From Salinicola avicenniae (GTDB lineage Bacteria > Pseudomonadota > Gammaproteobacteria > Pseudomonadales > Halomonadaceae), in the NCBI RefSeq assembly GCF_023736115.1, contig NZ_JAKQZC010000002.1, positions 124,001 through 188,000 of the forward strand: a DNA stretch of 64,000 nt, in the 5' to 3' direction. Every line of letters starts with the position of its first letter. The stretch's first letter is position 1. Position numbers and translations under genes: made by a program. Below the pieces are notes generated by a model, which worked only from the letters and a program-made list of their open reading frames with translations, did no database searches and was not told where the DNA came from. Shown here piece by piece: positions 48,436 to 58,433 of this stretch.

Positions 48436-49669
48436 AGCGCAGAACCTCTGCCGGTTGGATACGCGCCGCACGCCAGGCGGGATAGAGCGTCGACAGGAAC
48501 GTCAGGACTAGCGCACTGGAGACGATCACCCCCACGTCGCTGCCCTGCAGCCGTGATGGCAGGTAACTGATGAAATAGACGTTCGGATCGAGAAACTGGA
48601 TCCCGGTCACCGCCTGGACCCAGGCGATAATATCCGAGATCGACAAGGCCAGCGCGATGCCGGCAGCCACGCCGATCACGATGCCGATCAGGCCGATCGC
48701 CAGCCCCTGCACCACGAAGATACCCATGATCGAGCGCGGCGTGGCGCCGATGGTGCGCAGAATCGCGATGTCCGCGTGCTTGTCCGTGACCACCATCACC
48801 AGCGTCGAGACGATATTGAAGGCTGCCACCGCAACGATCACCATCAGCAGCAGGCCGATCATGTGCTTCTCCATCTGGATCGCCTGGAACAGGTTGCCGT
48901 GCGTATAGGTCCAGTCCAGGCCGCGATAGCCGGCTCCCAGCGAGGAGACGATGTCTCGCGTCACCGGGCCGGCCTGGAACAGGTCGTCGAGCTCGAGGCG
49001 CAGCCCGTCCACCTTGTCGCCAAGCCGGGCCAGGGTCTGCATGTCCTCGATATTGGCATAGGCCAGATTGGCATCCAGATCGGCGCCTACCTTGAAGACC
49101 CCGCTGACCGTGAATCGCTTGAGCCTCGGAAATACGCCACCCGGCGTGATCGACGCTTCCGGCACCAGCAAGGTGACCCGGTCGCCGACCCCGACCCCCA
49201 GATTGCGCGCCAGGAGATCCCCCAGGACGACATGCCAGCTACCGGGCGACAGGTCGTCGAGCGTTCCCGACTGCATATGCTGATCAATGATCGAGACATC
49301 GTGCTCGTAGGACGGCTCGACACCGGTGACTAGCGCGCCCTGAGTGCGGCCGCCGGCAGAGAACATGCCCTGCTGCTGTACATAGGGGGCAGCAGCCACC
49401 ACGTTGCGATGCTCGCTGACGCGTTCCGCCAGCGCCTTCCAGTCCTGCATGCCACCCTGCTGTTCGATCCGCGTGTGCGGCACCATACCCAGCACGCGCG
49501 TGCGCAGTTCATGGTCGAAGCCGTTCATGACCGACAGCACCAGAATCAGCACGGCCACACCCAGGGACAGGCCGAGCATCGACGTCAGGGAGATGAACGA
49601 AATAAAGTGATTGCGTCGCTTGGCGCGCACGTAGCGCAGCCCCACGAGAAAGGGTAATCGGTCGAGCAT
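48428..49669 (-). CDS. Lipoprotein-releasing ABC transporter permease (LolC/LolE/LolF family)
   Basis: Inner-membrane permease that works with LolD. It has 413 residues. A first membrane helix follows LVGLRYVRAKRRNHFISFIS (GLSLGVAVLILVLSVMNGF). A periplasmic MacB-like domain spans about 50-270, and three C-terminal helices end with a FtsX-type domain. There is only one permease gene, upstream of lolD and divergent from aguA, so a heterodimer LolC-LolE encoded here is ruled out. It may be LolF, the homodimeric form known from Acinetobacter and others. Confidence 0.9.
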   Translation of the reverse strand: MLDRLPFLVGLRYVRAKRRNHFISFISLTSMLGLSLGVAVLILVLSVMNGFDHELRTRVLGMVPHTRIEQQGGMQDWKALAERVSEHRNVVAAAPYVQQQGMFSAGGRTQGALVTGVEPSYEHDVSIIDQHMQSGTLDDLSPGSWHVVLGDLLARNLGVGVGDRVTLLVPEASITPGGVFPRLKRFTVSGVFKVGADLDANLAYANIEDMQTLARLGDKVDGLRLELDDLFQAGPVTRDIVSSLGAGYRGLDWTYTHGNLFQAIQMEKHMIGLLLMVIVAVAAFNIVSTLVMVVTDKHADIAILRTIGATPRSIMGIFVVQGLAIGLIGIVIGVAAGIALALSISDIIAWVQAVTGIQFLDPNVYFISYLPSRLQGSDVGVIVSSALVLTFLSTLYPAWRAARIQPAEVLRYE

Positions 49670-49846
49670 CGAATTCGCATCCTTGTCAGCAGCGGCTCAT
49701 GGTACGGGTTTTCGGTGCCCCAGCAAACGTCCCGCTCGCGTCGGCCACGCCGGGCTTGTCTGACCTGCAGCGCACGCTACACTGGCCGCGCGACAGGCCG
49801 AATTCGACGCCGCCGCCGCGGGCTGCGGGAACCCGCAGCGAAGCGC

Positions 49847-49874
49847 TTGCATCGCACCTGCCAGGCTCTACAAT
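49847..49874 (+). promoter_or_regulatory. Candidate aguA promoter
   Basis: TACAAT at 49869-49874 is a good -10, with TTGCAT 16 bases upstream (49847-49852). Transcription would start near 49881, just ahead of the ribosome site GGAG at 49890-49893. Confidence 0.5.
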
Positions 49875-49899
49875 GCCGCGTCCCGCTATGGAGACCACC

Positions 49900-50946
49900 A
49901 TGAACCCGCGTCTGTTCCCCGAATGGCACCCTCAGGACGCCATTCAGTTGACCTGGCCGGCCCCCGACAGCGATTGGGCGCCGCTCCTCGAACGCATCGA
50001 AGCCACCTTCGAAGCGCTGATCGTCGCGATCACGCGCTACCAACCAGTGCTCGTCAGCGTGTTCGATGCCGGCCTGCAGGCGCGACTCGAGGCACGCTTT
50101 CTGGCCCTCGGCGTCCCCGCTGAGCGCCTGCACCTGCTTGTCGTGGAAAGCGACGATACCTGGGCTCGGGATCACGGCCCCATCGCGATCGAACATCACG
50201 GCGCAATCGAGCTGCTGGACTATGTGTTCACCGGCTGGGGTGGAAAGTTTGCCGCCGACCGTGATAACCGTCTCAATCGTGCCTTGGCGGACCAGGGGGT
50301 CTTCTCGGCGCCTCTTGTCACTCGCGAGCTCGTGCTCGAGGGTGGTGCCATCGATACCGATGGCGAAGGCACCCTGCTGACTACCCGTCAGTGTCTGCTC
50401 AACCCCAACCGCAACCCGACCCTCGATCGCGATGCCATCGAGAGACGCCTGGCTGACGATCTCGGCATTTCGCGCGTGCTATGGCTGGAACACGGGTATC
50501 TCGAGGGCGACGACACCGACAGCCACGTCGATACACTGGCCCGTTTCTGCGACCCGGCAACTATCGCCTACGTCCGCTGCGATGATCCCGACGACCCGCA
50601 CTATGCGGCATTGGCCGCGATGGAGCAGGAATTGAAGGCTCTACGGCGCGAAGATGGATCGCCTTACCGTCTGGTGCCCCTGCCATGGCCGCGCGCCTGT
50701 CACGATCCGGAAGATGGCCACCGCTTGCCGGCGACCTACGCCAACTTCCTGATCATCAATGGCGCCGTGCTGGTCCCCACCTATGCGGACCCGGCGGATT
50801 GGCAGGCACTGCGCGCCCTGGATGCCGCCTTCCCCGGTCGTGACGTGATCCCGATCGACTGCCGTGCGGTCATCCGGCAGCATGGCAGCCTGCACTGCCT
50901 GACCATGCAGCTGCCACAAGGCACCCTCGCGGCCTCGCCGAGCTGA
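49900..50946 (+). CDS. aguA: Agmatine deiminase
   Basis: Converts agmatine to N-carbamoylputrescine, the first step of the route to putrescine. It has 348 residues from the ATG at 49900, with GGAG six bases upstream; the long upstream extension of the frame is not conserved. Family marks are WPAPDSDWAPLL, DDTWARDHGPI, GWGGKF, LEGGAIDTDGEGTLLTT, the active-site histidine in TDSHVDTLARF, and the catalytic cysteine in HGSLHCLTMQLP. AguB follows after 87 bases. Confidence 0.95.
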   Translation: MNPRLFPEWHPQDAIQLTWPAPDSDWAPLLERIEATFEALIVAITRYQPVLVSVFDAGLQARLEARFLALGVPAERLHLLVVESDDTWARDHGPIAIEHHGAIELLDYVFTGWGGKFAADRDNRLNRALADQGVFSAPLVTRELVLEGGAIDTDGEGTLLTTRQCLLNPNRNPTLDRDAIERRLADDLGISRVLWLEHGYLEGDDTDSHVDTLARFCDPATIAYVRCDDPDDPHYAALAAMEQELKALRREDGSPYRLVPLPWPRACHDPEDGHRLPATYANFLIINGAVLVPTYADPADWQALRALDAAFPGRDVIPIDCRAVIRQHGSLHCLTMQLPQGTLAASPS

Positions 50947-51033
50947 GCAACCACCGCCCCCTTAGCCGGTGGCCGGACCGATAGGCGGCAGACACTCACG
51001 CGGTCACCTGCCAAGACTCTCGAAGGAGACAGC

Positions 51034-51933
51034 ATGTCCAAAACACTGAAGGTAGGCCTGGTCCAGCAGTCGGCCTGGCCCGAGAAAACGCGAAGTCTCG
51101 AAGCCAGCGAGGCCGGCATACGCGAATTGGCCGGGCGCGGCGCTGAACTGGTGCTGCTGCAGGAACTGCACGCCACCCACTATTTCTGCCAGAGCGAGGA
51201 CGCCGAGCTTTTCGACCTCGCCGAGCCCCTGGATGGCCCGACGTCGCAGACTCTGGCCGCACTCGCCCGCGAACTCGACATCGTCATCGTCGGCTCGATC
51301 TTCGAGCGTCGCGCACCCGGCCTCTACCACAACACCGCCGTGGTCATGGACCGGGGCCGGGGGCGGGTCGGCCACTATCGCAAGATGCATATTCCCGACG
51401 ACCCGGGTTTCTACGAAAAATTCTATTTCACGCCTGGCGACGGTGATGCCGGTCAGGGGTTCGAGCCGATCGACACCTCGGTCGGACGTCTCGGCGTGCT
51501 GGTGTGCTGGGACCAGTGGTACCCGGAGGCCGCCCGCCTGATGGCGCTGGCCGGCGCCGAACTGCTGCTCTACCCGACCGCCATCGGCTGGCATCCGCCC
51601 GACGACCAGCCGGAGAAACAACGCCAGAAGGATGCCTGGACGCTGATTCAGCGCGCCCATGGCGTTGCCAATGGCCTACCGGTGATCGTCGCCAACCGCG
51701 TGGGTCACGAGCCGGATCTTTCCGGCGTCGGCGAGGGAATCGATTTCTGGGGCGGCAGCTTTATCTGTGGGCCGCAGGGCGAGTTTCTGGCGCATGCCGG
51801 TGAATCGTCCGAGAACCTGCTGGTCGAGCTGGACCTGACGCGTAGCGAGCAGGTTCGTCGCATGTGGCCCTACCTCCGCGATCGTCGCGTCGACGCCTAC
51901 GGCGACCTGACCCGACGCTACCGCGACCGCTGA
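51034..51933 (+). CDS. aguB: N-carbamoylputrescine amidase
   Basis: Nitrilase-family amidase that releases putrescine, CO2 and ammonia. It has 299 residues. The Glu-Lys-Cys triad is visible: LLQELHATHYFCQ, YRKMHIPDDPGFYEKFYF and LVCWDQWYPEAARLMALAGA. HGVANGLPVIVANRVG and FWGGSFICGPQGEFLA are also conserved. The ATG has AAGGAGA. Together with aguA it gives arginine-derived putrescine once agmatine is made elsewhere. Confidence 0.96.
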   Translation: MSKTLKVGLVQQSAWPEKTRSLEASEAGIRELAGRGAELVLLQELHATHYFCQSEDAELFDLAEPLDGPTSQTLAALARELDIVIVGSIFERRAPGLYHNTAVVMDRGRGRVGHYRKMHIPDDPGFYEKFYFTPGDGDAGQGFEPIDTSVGRLGVLVCWDQWYPEAARLMALAGAELLLYPTAIGWHPPDDQPEKQRQKDAWTLIQRAHGVANGLPVIVANRVGHEPDLSGVGEGIDFWGGSFICGPQGEFLAHAGESSENLLVELDLTRSEQVRRMWPYLRDRRVDAYGDLTRRYRDR

Positions 51934-51942
51934 CATCGCCAA

Positions 51943-51961
51943 GGCCGGCTCGTCGCCGGCC
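51943..51961 (+). terminator. Hairpin after aguB
   Basis: 7-bp stem, 51943-51949 with 51955-51961, and a 5-base loop, then GTTCTG. Weak; it may only attenuate read-through into the downstream gene. Confidence 0.4.
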
Positions 51962-51990
51962 GTTCTGACGCCTGCCGCATCTGCGTGTTA

Positions 51991-52019
51991 TTGCCTGGCC
52001 ATCAAGATAACGGTATAAA
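51991..52019 (+). promoter_or_regulatory. Promoter of the tus-like gene with flanking inverted GTTAT/ATAAC
   Basis: TTGCCT at 51991-51996 and TATAAA at 52014-52019, spacer 17 bases. The start should be near 52026. An inverted pair GTTATT...GATAAC overlaps the -35 and spacer (51986-52011). A partial match to the Tus-binding Ter core (TGTTATTGC) covers 51985-51993. In E. coli a Ter site overlaps the tus promoter and gives autorepression. Confidence 0.6.
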
Positions 52020-52043
52020 ATACGGCGCACGCAAGGAGACGAC

Positions 52044-52991
52044 ATGGAACTGCAATACCGCCTGCTGGCCGAGCTGGAAGCGGACTTCGATCGCCTGATC
52101 GAGGCCGTCGATGGCCTGGCTTCCCGTTTCGCGGCGGCGCCGACGTCTGCCTGGGCCCTGGGCGGCGCCACGGTGGACGCCGAGTGGCTACGCCGCGCCC
52201 TGACCGATTTCTGGTATCAGGATGGACAGGATGGCCGCGAGACCCGCAACTATATCGGTCTGATTGTCGCCGATGAAACACTGATGGCCGGCGTTCACCG
52301 CGTCAACGCCAGCAAGGCCCGTTTCGCCGCCACGCTGAAGCGAATTCGCGAATCGGCACCGAAACTGATCCCCGAGATCAAGGCAGTCTTACCCTTTCGC
52401 CACCCCGGGCTTCATGACCACCTTCGGGGTCAAGGACTGGCGAGGCTGCATCTGAAACAGTGCTGGCGCCAACTACCGGTGGCCGATGCACCGCTGTCAC
52501 GCGTGCGGCTGGCCTGGTACACCAGCGGCCGCTCGATCAAGCGGCTCAGCGTGGCCGACGCCGAAGCACGGCTGCAGCAGATGGATATCGCTGCCACCCA
52601 TATCCAGCTACAGCTGCGCCAGCTGGGCAACGTACCCGATGGCGAGCCGCTGGCACAGGTTCAGCAGCAGGCGCCGGTCATGCGCGCCAACCTCTTCTTT
52701 CGCGAAGCGCTGGAAGACGGTCGTCTGCGCCGCGCCATGAACCTGCCGCTCCCCCTGTTCATCCCCGCCCCGTCCGGCCGGCTCCCCCATCTCAATGATC
52801 CGCCGACCCACCCTCCGGCGACGCGAACCCGCGCCCGGCGGGCCGACCAGCGTCTCGAGGACGAGCCATTCCTGCCCAGCTTGCGCGTCTATCGCTATCG
52901 CAACCCGTCACTACAGCTTGCCGAAGAGCGCGAGAAGCGAAAACGACAGGACGCAGCCGGCGGATCAGCCACACAGATACCGGAAGAATAA
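52044..52991 (+). CDS. tus: Tus-family DNA replication terminus site-binding protein
   Basis: Would bind Ter sites and stop replication forks from one side. The 315 residues are close to E. coli Tus in length (309). By eye the alignment covers the start (YRLLAELEADFDRLIEAVDGL), the region around residue 150 where RVRLAWYTSGRSIKRL pairs with E. coli LRFGWANKHIIKNL, and the end SLRVYRYR, which pairs with PRLHLYVAD. The C-terminal 30 residues are extra and basic. AAGGAG precedes the ATG. It follows aguAB with its own promoter. The assignment rests on remembered sequence, not on a search. Confidence 0.8.
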   Translation: MELQYRLLAELEADFDRLIEAVDGLASRFAAAPTSAWALGGATVDAEWLRRALTDFWYQDGQDGRETRNYIGLIVADETLMAGVHRVNASKARFAATLKRIRESAPKLIPEIKAVLPFRHPGLHDHLRGQGLARLHLKQCWRQLPVADAPLSRVRLAWYTSGRSIKRLSVADAEARLQQMDIAATHIQLQLRQLGNVPDGEPLAQVQQQAPVMRANLFFREALEDGRLRRAMNLPLPLFIPAPSGRLPHLNDPPTHPPATRTRARRADQRLEDEPFLPSLRVYRYRNPSLQLAEEREKRKRQDAAGGSATQIPEE

Positions 52992-52996
52992 CGTAA

Positions 52997-53022
52997 GACG
53001 CCCGGTCACAAGACCGGGCGTC
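52997..53022. terminator. Terminator between tus and sthA
   Basis: 11-bp perfect stem, 52997-53007 with 53012-53022, and a 4-base loop. It lies between convergent genes. On the minus strand it is followed by TTACGTTATT, better for sthA than for tus. Confidence 0.7.
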
Positions 53023-53052
53023 GAGACAGCAGCCAGCCAATGACGATAGCGC

Positions 53053-54444
53053 TTAGAACAATCGGTTGAGCCCGTTCTGTGCGGCCACGCGATAGGCCTC
53101 GGCCATGGTGGGGTAGTTGAAGGTCGTGTTGATGAAGTAGCGCAGGCTGTTGGCCTCGCCTTTCTGCTGCATGATCGCCTGCCCGATATGCACGATTTCG
53201 GAGGCCTGATCACCGAAACAGTGGATGCCGAGAATCTCGAGCGTCTCGCGGTGAAAGAGAATCTTGAGCATGCCGGCGGTGTCGCCGGTGATCTGTGCGC
53301 GAGCGGTATCCTTGAAGAAAGCCTGAGCCACCTCGTAAGGCACCTTCGACTCGGTCAGCTCACGCTCGGTCCGGCCTACCGAGCTGATTTCGGGAATCGT
53401 GTAGATGCCAGTCGGAATATCCTCGACCAAGCGAAACTCTTCGCCCAGGAACTCATCGCTGGCACTACGCCCCTGGTCGTAGGCGGCGCTGGCCAGACTG
53501 GGCCAGCCGATGACGTCACCGACCGCATAGATATGTGGAATGTCGGTCCGGTAATGATCGTCGACCTGCAACTGACCGCGGCCATTGGCCTGAAGGCCGA
53601 TGGTCTCCAGCCCCAGCTCGTCGGTGTTGCCCGTGCGCCCGTTGGCCCACAGAAAGGCGTCGGCGCGCAGCCGTTTGCCCGACTGCAGGTTGACCACCAC
53701 GCCGGACTCGTCACCCTCGACGCTGCTGTAGGATTCGTTGTGCCGAATCAGTACGCCGTTGTTGCGCAGCTCGTAGGAGAGTGCATCGCTGATCTCGTCG
53801 TCGAGAAACGACAGCAGGCGCTCGCGCGTGTCGATCAGGTCGACCTTGACGCCCAGCCCGGAAAAGATCGAGGCATACTCGGAGCCGATCACGCCGGCAC
53901 CGTAGATGATCAGGGTGCGCGGTGTATGCGAGAGCCCGAGAATGGTGTCGGAACAGTAGATGCGCGGGTGACGGAAGTTCACGTCCGCCGGGCGATAGGG
54001 CCGCGAGCCAGTCGCCACCACGAACTGCTGGGCAATCAGCTCCTCAGCACCCTCATGATTGTCGCGAACCACGACCGTGTGCTCGTCGCGGAATCGCGCC
54101 ACGCCGAAGAACAGATCGATGCGGTTGCGGGCATAGAACTGCGTGCGCAGCTCGACCTGCTGATCGATCGTGACCCGGGAACGCTCGAGCACGCGCGGAA
54201 AGGAGAACCAGCGCGGCTCGCCGATATCGCGGAACATGCGGTTGGTGTTGAACTGCATGATCTGCTTGACCTGATGGCGCAGCGCCTTGGAAGGGATCGT
54301 GCCCCAATGGGTGCAATTACCCCCGACCGCTGACTGCTTCTCGATGATCGCCACGCGCTTGCCGTGCTTCGCCGCGTTGATCGCCGCGCTCTCACCTGCG
54401 GGCCCCGAGCCGATGACCACGACGTCGTAGTTGTGAACTGCCAT
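53053..54444 (-). CDS. sthA: Soluble pyridine nucleotide transhydrogenase
   Basis: Flavoprotein that interconverts NADPH and NADH. It has 463 residues. The FAD-binding [22 protein letters not shown] is at the start. The [16 protein letters not shown] stretch has only one cysteine, the hallmark that separates it from other disulfide oxidoreductases. [26 protein letters not shown] is the NAD motif, [21 protein letters not shown] the second FAD contact, and [19 protein letters not shown] the dimer domain. The ATG follows GGAGACAG. Lies upstream of tus in convergent orientation. Confidence 0.96.
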   Translation of the reverse strand: MAVHNYDVVVIGSGPAGESAAINAAKHGKRVAIIEKQSAVGGNCTHWGTIPSKALRHQVKQIMQFNTNRMFRDIGEPRWFSFPRVLERSRVTIDQQVELRTQFYARNRIDLFFGVARFRDEHTVVVRDNHEGAEELIAQQFVVATGSRPYRPADVNFRHPRIYCSDTILGLSHTPRTLIIYGAGVIGSEYASIFSGLGVKVDLIDTRERLLSFLDDEISDALSYELRNNGVLIRHNESYSSVEGDESGVVVNLQSGKRLRADAFLWANGRTGNTDELGLETIGLQANGRGQLQVDDHYRTDIPHIYAVGDVIGWPSLASAAYDQGRSASDEFLGEEFRLVEDIPTGIYTIPEISSVGRTERELTESKVPYEVAQAFFKDTARAQITGDTAGMLKILFHRETLEILGIHCFGDQASEIVHIGQAIMQQKGEANSLRYFINTTFNYPTMAEAYRVAAQNGLNRLF

Positions 54445-54565
54445 GTGCTTCGCTGTCTCCTCAACTGGTCCGGAAATCGTTAAACGGCCCGCAGGTGGCC
54501 GCGTGGCGACTCAAGGCGACCGGTGTGTCACCGAACGCCTCGACATGACAAGCGTCGCGATCGCC

Positions 54566-54823
54566 TCAGCGCTTGATCGCGTCGTAGCCGAGATCCGCGC
54601 CGCGATTCTCGTCGCTGCGTCGGCGCGCGCTTGCCTGATTCTTGCGACTCTCTTCTTCGCAGACCTGATCGTTGCCGCCGCAGATCTCACAGCCGTTCTT
54701 TAGACCGAGCGTGTTGAGCCCGCCGCAGGAACCGGCGATCGGCTTGCGCCCGAGAATGACACCGATCGCCATGCCGGCGACCAGCAACAGCATGATGGCA
54801 AAAGCCAGAATCCAGATCGTCAT
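54566..54823 (-). CDS. nqrM: Nqr maturation protein NqrM
   Basis: 85-residue membrane protein needed to insert iron in Na+-NQR. A single N-terminal helix (WILAFAIMLLLVAGMAIGVILG) is followed by the cysteine pattern CGGLNTLGLKNGCEICGGNDQVC, which matches NqrM. It is the last gene of the nqr operon, overlapping apbE by four bases. The function is from work on Vibrio NqrM. Confidence 0.95.
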   Translation of the reverse strand: MTIWILAFAIMLLLVAGMAIGVILGRKPIAGSCGGLNTLGLKNGCEICGGNDQVCEEESRKNQASARRRSDENRGADLGYDAIKR

Positions 54824-55875
54824 GATGCATTCTCCTCATCGGTGTGACTGAGATAGCGCTGGAACGCCGAGGAGACTCGCGTCTCGAACCCATCCGGCGT
54901 CTTGACCACGAGATAGACCGCCAGTGCCTCACGCTCGGCCATCTCGAGTCCGCCCTGAGGCCCTAGCACATCAATCGCCGTCGCCAGGGCATCGGCGGTC
55001 ATGCAGCCGTCGCTGATGACCGTCACGGACACCAGATGATGCGTTACCGGGCGACCGGTCCGCGGGTCGATCGTGTGCGAGTAACGCCGACCGCCGCTTT
55101 CGAAGTAGTTGCGGTAGTCCCCCGATGTGGCAACAGCCGAATCATCCAGTTCAATGATACGCTGCACGGCGCGCTCGTTCGAGACCGGTTTCTCCACCGC
55201 AATCCGCCAGGGCTCGCCGCCGGGCTTGTCGCCGCGAGCGCGTATCTCGCCGCCGACTTCCACCAGGTAGCGTTCGATTCCCAACTCGTCCAGCGTGTCC
55301 GCCACCCGATCGACGCCGTACCCCTTGGCGATCCCGGAGAGGTCGACATAGACGGGCTTGCGCTTGGTCAGGGTGTTGCCGTCGAGCGCCAGGGCACGAT
55401 AGTCCACGCGCGCCAGCGCCTGGGTAATACGGTCATCCGCGGGCACTTCGTCCGGGCGATGGTCGGGACCAAAACCCCAGAGGTTGACCGCGCTGCCCAC
55501 GGTGACATCGAAGGCCCCACCGGAGATATCACCGATACGAATCGCCTCGCGCATGACCTCAGCCGTCGGCGGAGAGAGCGTGAATGGCTCCCCGACCGCG
55601 GCTCGATTGAAGCGCGACAGTTCCGAATCGGGCTTGTAGGTCGACATCAATCCATCGACCTCCTCCAACGACGCCTTGACTGCCGTCTCGATCTCGGCCA
55701 GGCGGGCGTCGTCGTAATCGCCGTAGAACGTGACATGAAAACCGGTGCCGAAGATCGGCCCCTCGAGACGATAGGATTCCGCCGGCTGCGAGCAGCCGGC
55801 CAGCAGGGTCAATAGCAGCAGGGCCAACCCGCAAAGGGTTGGCCCTGTCCATCTGCGTCGACAACGCATCGTCAT
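54820..55875 (-). CDS. apbE: FMN transferase ApbE
   Basis: Flavin transferase that attaches FMN through a phosphoester to Thr or Ser in NqrB and NqrC. It has 351 residues. The signal peptide ends in a lipobox, LLAGC, so the protein is a lipoprotein on the periplasmic face. [29 protein letters not shown] and [20 protein letters not shown] are ApbE marks, with [14 protein letters not shown] and [14 protein letters not shown] near the end. It overlaps nqrF and nqrM by four bases each, so it is co-expressed with its targets. Confidence 0.95.
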   Translation of the reverse strand: MTMRCRRRWTGPTLCGLALLLLTLLAGCSQPAESYRLEGPIFGTGFHVTFYGDYDDARLAEIETAVKASLEEVDGLMSTYKPDSELSRFNRAAVGEPFTLSPPTAEVMREAIRIGDISGGAFDVTVGSAVNLWGFGPDHRPDEVPADDRITQALARVDYRALALDGNTLTKRKPVYVDLSGIAKGYGVDRVADTLDELGIERYLVEVGGEIRARGDKPGGEPWRIAVEKPVSNERAVQRIIELDDSAVATSGDYRNYFESGGRRYSHTIDPRTGRPVTHHLVSVTVISDGCMTADALATAIDVLGPQGGLEMAEREALAVYLVVKTPDGFETRVSSAFQRYLSHTDEENAS

Positions 55876-57104
55876 CCGCCGAAGTCATCCAGCATGATGT
55901 TTTCGGGCTCGACGCCGAGATCGGTCAGCATCTTGATCACGGACGCGTTCATCATCGGTGGCCCGCACATGTAGTACTCGCAGTCCTCCGGCGCCGGGTG
56001 ATCCTTGAGATAGTTCTCGTAGAGCACATTGTGGATGAAGCCCGTCGGCCCCTCCCAATTGTCCTCCGGCAGCGGGTCGGAAAGCGCCAGATGCCAGTCG
56101 AAGTTGTCGAACTCCTCGGACAGCTGATCATACTCCTCGTTGTAGAAGGTCTCGCGCCAGGATCGAGCGCCGTACCAGAACGACATCTTGCGCTTGGATT
56201 TCAGGCGCTTGAGCTGGTCGAAAATGTGGCTGCGCATCGGCGCCATGCCGGCACCGCCACCGATGAAGACCATCTCGGCGTCGGTATCCTTGGCGAAGAA
56301 CTCGCCGAACGGCCCCATGACCGTTACCTTGTCGCCCGGTTTCAGGCTGAAGACATAGGTGGACATCAGCCCCGGCGGATGACTGGAGTTGGGCGGCGGC
56401 GTCGCGATACGGATATTGAACTTGAGAATCCCCTTCTCTTCGGGGTAGTTCGCCATCGAGTAAGCGCGGATCACCTCTTCATCGTTCTTGTAGCCGATAT
56501 CGAACAGCTTGAACTTCTCCCAGTCGCCGCGATATTCCTCCTCGATCTCGAAGTCGGAGAATTTCACGTCGTACGGGGGAGCGACCAGCTGCACGTAGCC
56601 GCCAGCGCGGAAGGCCACTTCCTCGCCTTCAGGCAGCTTGAGATTCAGCTCCTTGATGAAGGTAGCAACGTTGGGGTTCTCGATGACCTCGCATTCCCAC
56701 TTCTTCACCCCGAAGACCTCGTCGGGGACGCGAATCTTCATGTCCTGCTTGACCGGCACTTGGCAGGAGAGGCGCCACCCCTCCTTCTTCTCACGCAGCG
56801 TGAAGTGCGACTCCTCGGTGGGCAGAATCGAGCCGCCGCCCTCTTCGACCTGGCACTTGCACTGGGCGCAGGAGCCGCCGCCGCCGCAGGCGGACGAGAG
56901 AAAGATGCCGTTGGCAGCCAGCGTCTGCAGCAGCTTGCCGCCAGCCTGCGTAGTCACGGTGTTGTCGGGATCGCCGTTGATCTCGATCGCCACGTCGCCG
57001 CTGCTGACCAGACGCGAGCGCGCCGCCAGGATCACGGCAACCAGCCCGAGCACGATCACGGTGAACATGACAACGCCGAGCACGATGATGGATGTATCGA
57101 CCAT
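55872..57104 (-). CDS. nqrF: Na+-NQR subunit F
   Basis: Entry subunit of the sodium pump; takes electrons from NADH by FAD and passes them to a 2Fe-2S centre. It has 410 residues. A membrane anchor spans 5-25, and the ferredoxin domain has cysteines in [14 protein letters not shown] and a fourth in [10 protein letters not shown]. The FAD motif is RAYSMANYP and the NADH domain has [19 protein letters not shown]. It is separated from nqrE by 33 bases. Confidence 0.97.
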   Translation of the reverse strand: MVDTSIIVLGVVMFTVIVLGLVAVILAARSRLVSSGDVAIEINGDPDNTVTTQAGGKLLQTLAANGIFLSSACGGGGSCAQCKCQVEEGGGSILPTEESHFTLREKKEGWRLSCQVPVKQDMKIRVPDEVFGVKKWECEVIENPNVATFIKELNLKLPEGEEVAFRAGGYVQLVAPPYDVKFSDFEIEEEYRGDWEKFKLFDIGYKNDEEVIRAYSMANYPEEKGILKFNIRIATPPPNSSHPPGLMSTYVFSLKPGDKVTVMGPFGEFFAKDTDAEMVFIGGGAGMAPMRSHIFDQLKRLKSKRKMSFWYGARSWRETFYNEEYDQLSEEFDNFDWHLALSDPLPEDNWEGPTGFIHNVLYENYLKDHPAPEDCEYYMCGPPMMNASVIKMLTDLGVEPENIMLDDFGG

Positions 57105-57137
57105 GTCGGTTTCCTGTTTCCTAGGTTCCGTTGAACG

Positions 57138-57758
57138 TCACAGCTGGATGCCGGAGAAGGACATGAAGCCCAGTGACATCAGACCCGCGGTGATGAAGGT
57201 GATCCCCAGCCCCTGCAGGCTGGCCGGTACGTCGCTGTACTTGAGCTTCTCGCGGATGCCTGCCAGCGCCATGATCGCCAGCGCCCAGCCGGCGCCGGCG
57301 CCGGCGCCGTAGACCACGGACTCACCAAAGCTGTAGTCGCGCTGCACCATGAACAGAGAAGCCCCCATGATCGCGCAGTTGACGGTAATCAGCGGCAGGA
57401 ACACGCCGAGCGCGTTGTAGAGCGCCGGCACGAACTTGTCGAGGAACATCTCGAGAATCTGCACGATCGCCGCGATCACGCCGATGTAGCTCAGAAGCCC
57501 GAGGAAGCTCAGGTCGATGTTCTCCGCCCCTTCCAGACCGGTCCAACTCAACGCGCCGGCCTTGAGCAGATAGTTCAGGATCAGATTGTTAACCGGCACC
57601 GTGATGGTCAGCACCACGATGACCGCGATCCCGAGACCGATGGCCGAGGAGATCTTCTTGGAGACGGCTAGGAAGGTACACATGCCGAGGAAGAAGGCCA
57701 GCGCCATGTTCTCGACGAAGACCGCCTTCACGAACAGGCTAAGATAGTGCTCAAACAT
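57138..57758 (-). CDS. nqrE: Na+-NQR subunit E
   Basis: Integral membrane subunit that with NqrD forms the sodium path and an iron site. It has 206 residues from the ATG at 57758, with AAGGAGA; the 12 residues before it in the frame are not conserved. Six membrane helices are visible. The conserved cysteine-containing [14 protein letters not shown] and [12 protein letters not shown] are present. Overlaps nqrD by 8 bases. Confidence 0.96.
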   Translation of the reverse strand: MFEHYLSLFVKAVFVENMALAFFLGMCTFLAVSKKISSAIGLGIAVIVVLTITVPVNNLILNYLLKAGALSWTGLEGAENIDLSFLGLLSYIGVIAAIVQILEMFLDKFVPALYNALGVFLPLITVNCAIMGASLFMVQRDYSFGESVVYGAGAGAGWALAIMALAGIREKLKYSDVPASLQGLGITFITAGLMSLGFMSFSGIQL

Positions 57759-58431
57759 TGGCGGTCTCCTTGATCTTGGCCTTGCTGTTGGCAACGATGC
57801 GATATTCGGTCTTCTCGATCTGGTCCGGGTTGAACGATCGCAATACCCAGATGAACAGGCCGATGACGAAGAACGCCGAAGGCGGCAGCAGCATCAGGCC
57901 ATTGGGCACGTACCAACCGCCGTTCTGCACCGGCGTCAGGACGGTGAAGCCGAACACACTGCCGGAACCCAGCAATTCGCGGAAGAAACCGACGACCAGC
58001 AGGATCACGGCGTAGCCGAGACCGTTGCCGACCCCATCGAGGAAACTCATCACCGGCCCGTTCTGCATGGCGTACGCCTCGGCGCGCCCCATGACGATGC
58101 AGTTGGTGATGATCAGGCCGACGAAGACCGACAGCTGCTTGGACATTTCATAGGCGTAGGCGCGCAGCACCTGATCGACCACGATGACCAGCGAGGCGAT
58201 GATCGTCATCTGCACGATGATGCGGATCGACGACGGGATGTGGCTGCGGATCAGCGACACGAAGAGGTTCGAGAACGCGGTGACCGCGATCACGGCCAAC
58301 CCCATGACCAGCGACACGTTCATGGAGTTGGTCACTGCCAGCGCCGAGCAGATGCCCAGTACCTGCAGTGCGATCGGGTTGTTCTTGAAGACCGGTGATA
58401 GAACGACGTCTTTAACGGAGTCCGTAGCCAT
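57751..58431 (-). CDS. nqrD: Na+-NQR subunit D
   Basis: Membrane subunit homologous to NqrE. It has 226 residues from the ATG at 58431 with AGGAGG; an in-frame GTG two codons earlier is less likely. Six helices are clear. The iron-binding cysteines lie in [13 protein letters not shown] and [17 protein letters not shown]. It starts two bases after the nqrC stop. Confidence 0.96.
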   Translation of the reverse strand: MATDSVKDVVLSPVFKNNPIALQVLGICSALAVTNSMNVSLVMGLAVIAVTAFSNLFVSLIRSHIPSSIRIIVQMTIIASLVIVVDQVLRAYAYEMSKQLSVFVGLIITNCIVMGRAEAYAMQNGPVMSFLDGVGNGLGYAVILLVVGFFRELLGSGSVFGFTVLTPVQNGGWYVPNGLMLLPPSAFFVIGLFIWVLRSFNPDQIEKTEYRIVANSKAKIKETANV

Positions 58432-58433
58432 CT

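Noticed and set aside
53188-54333. 381-codon frame on the plus strand opposite sthA
   Set aside because: Antisense shadow of the transhydrogenase gene; no domain recognised.
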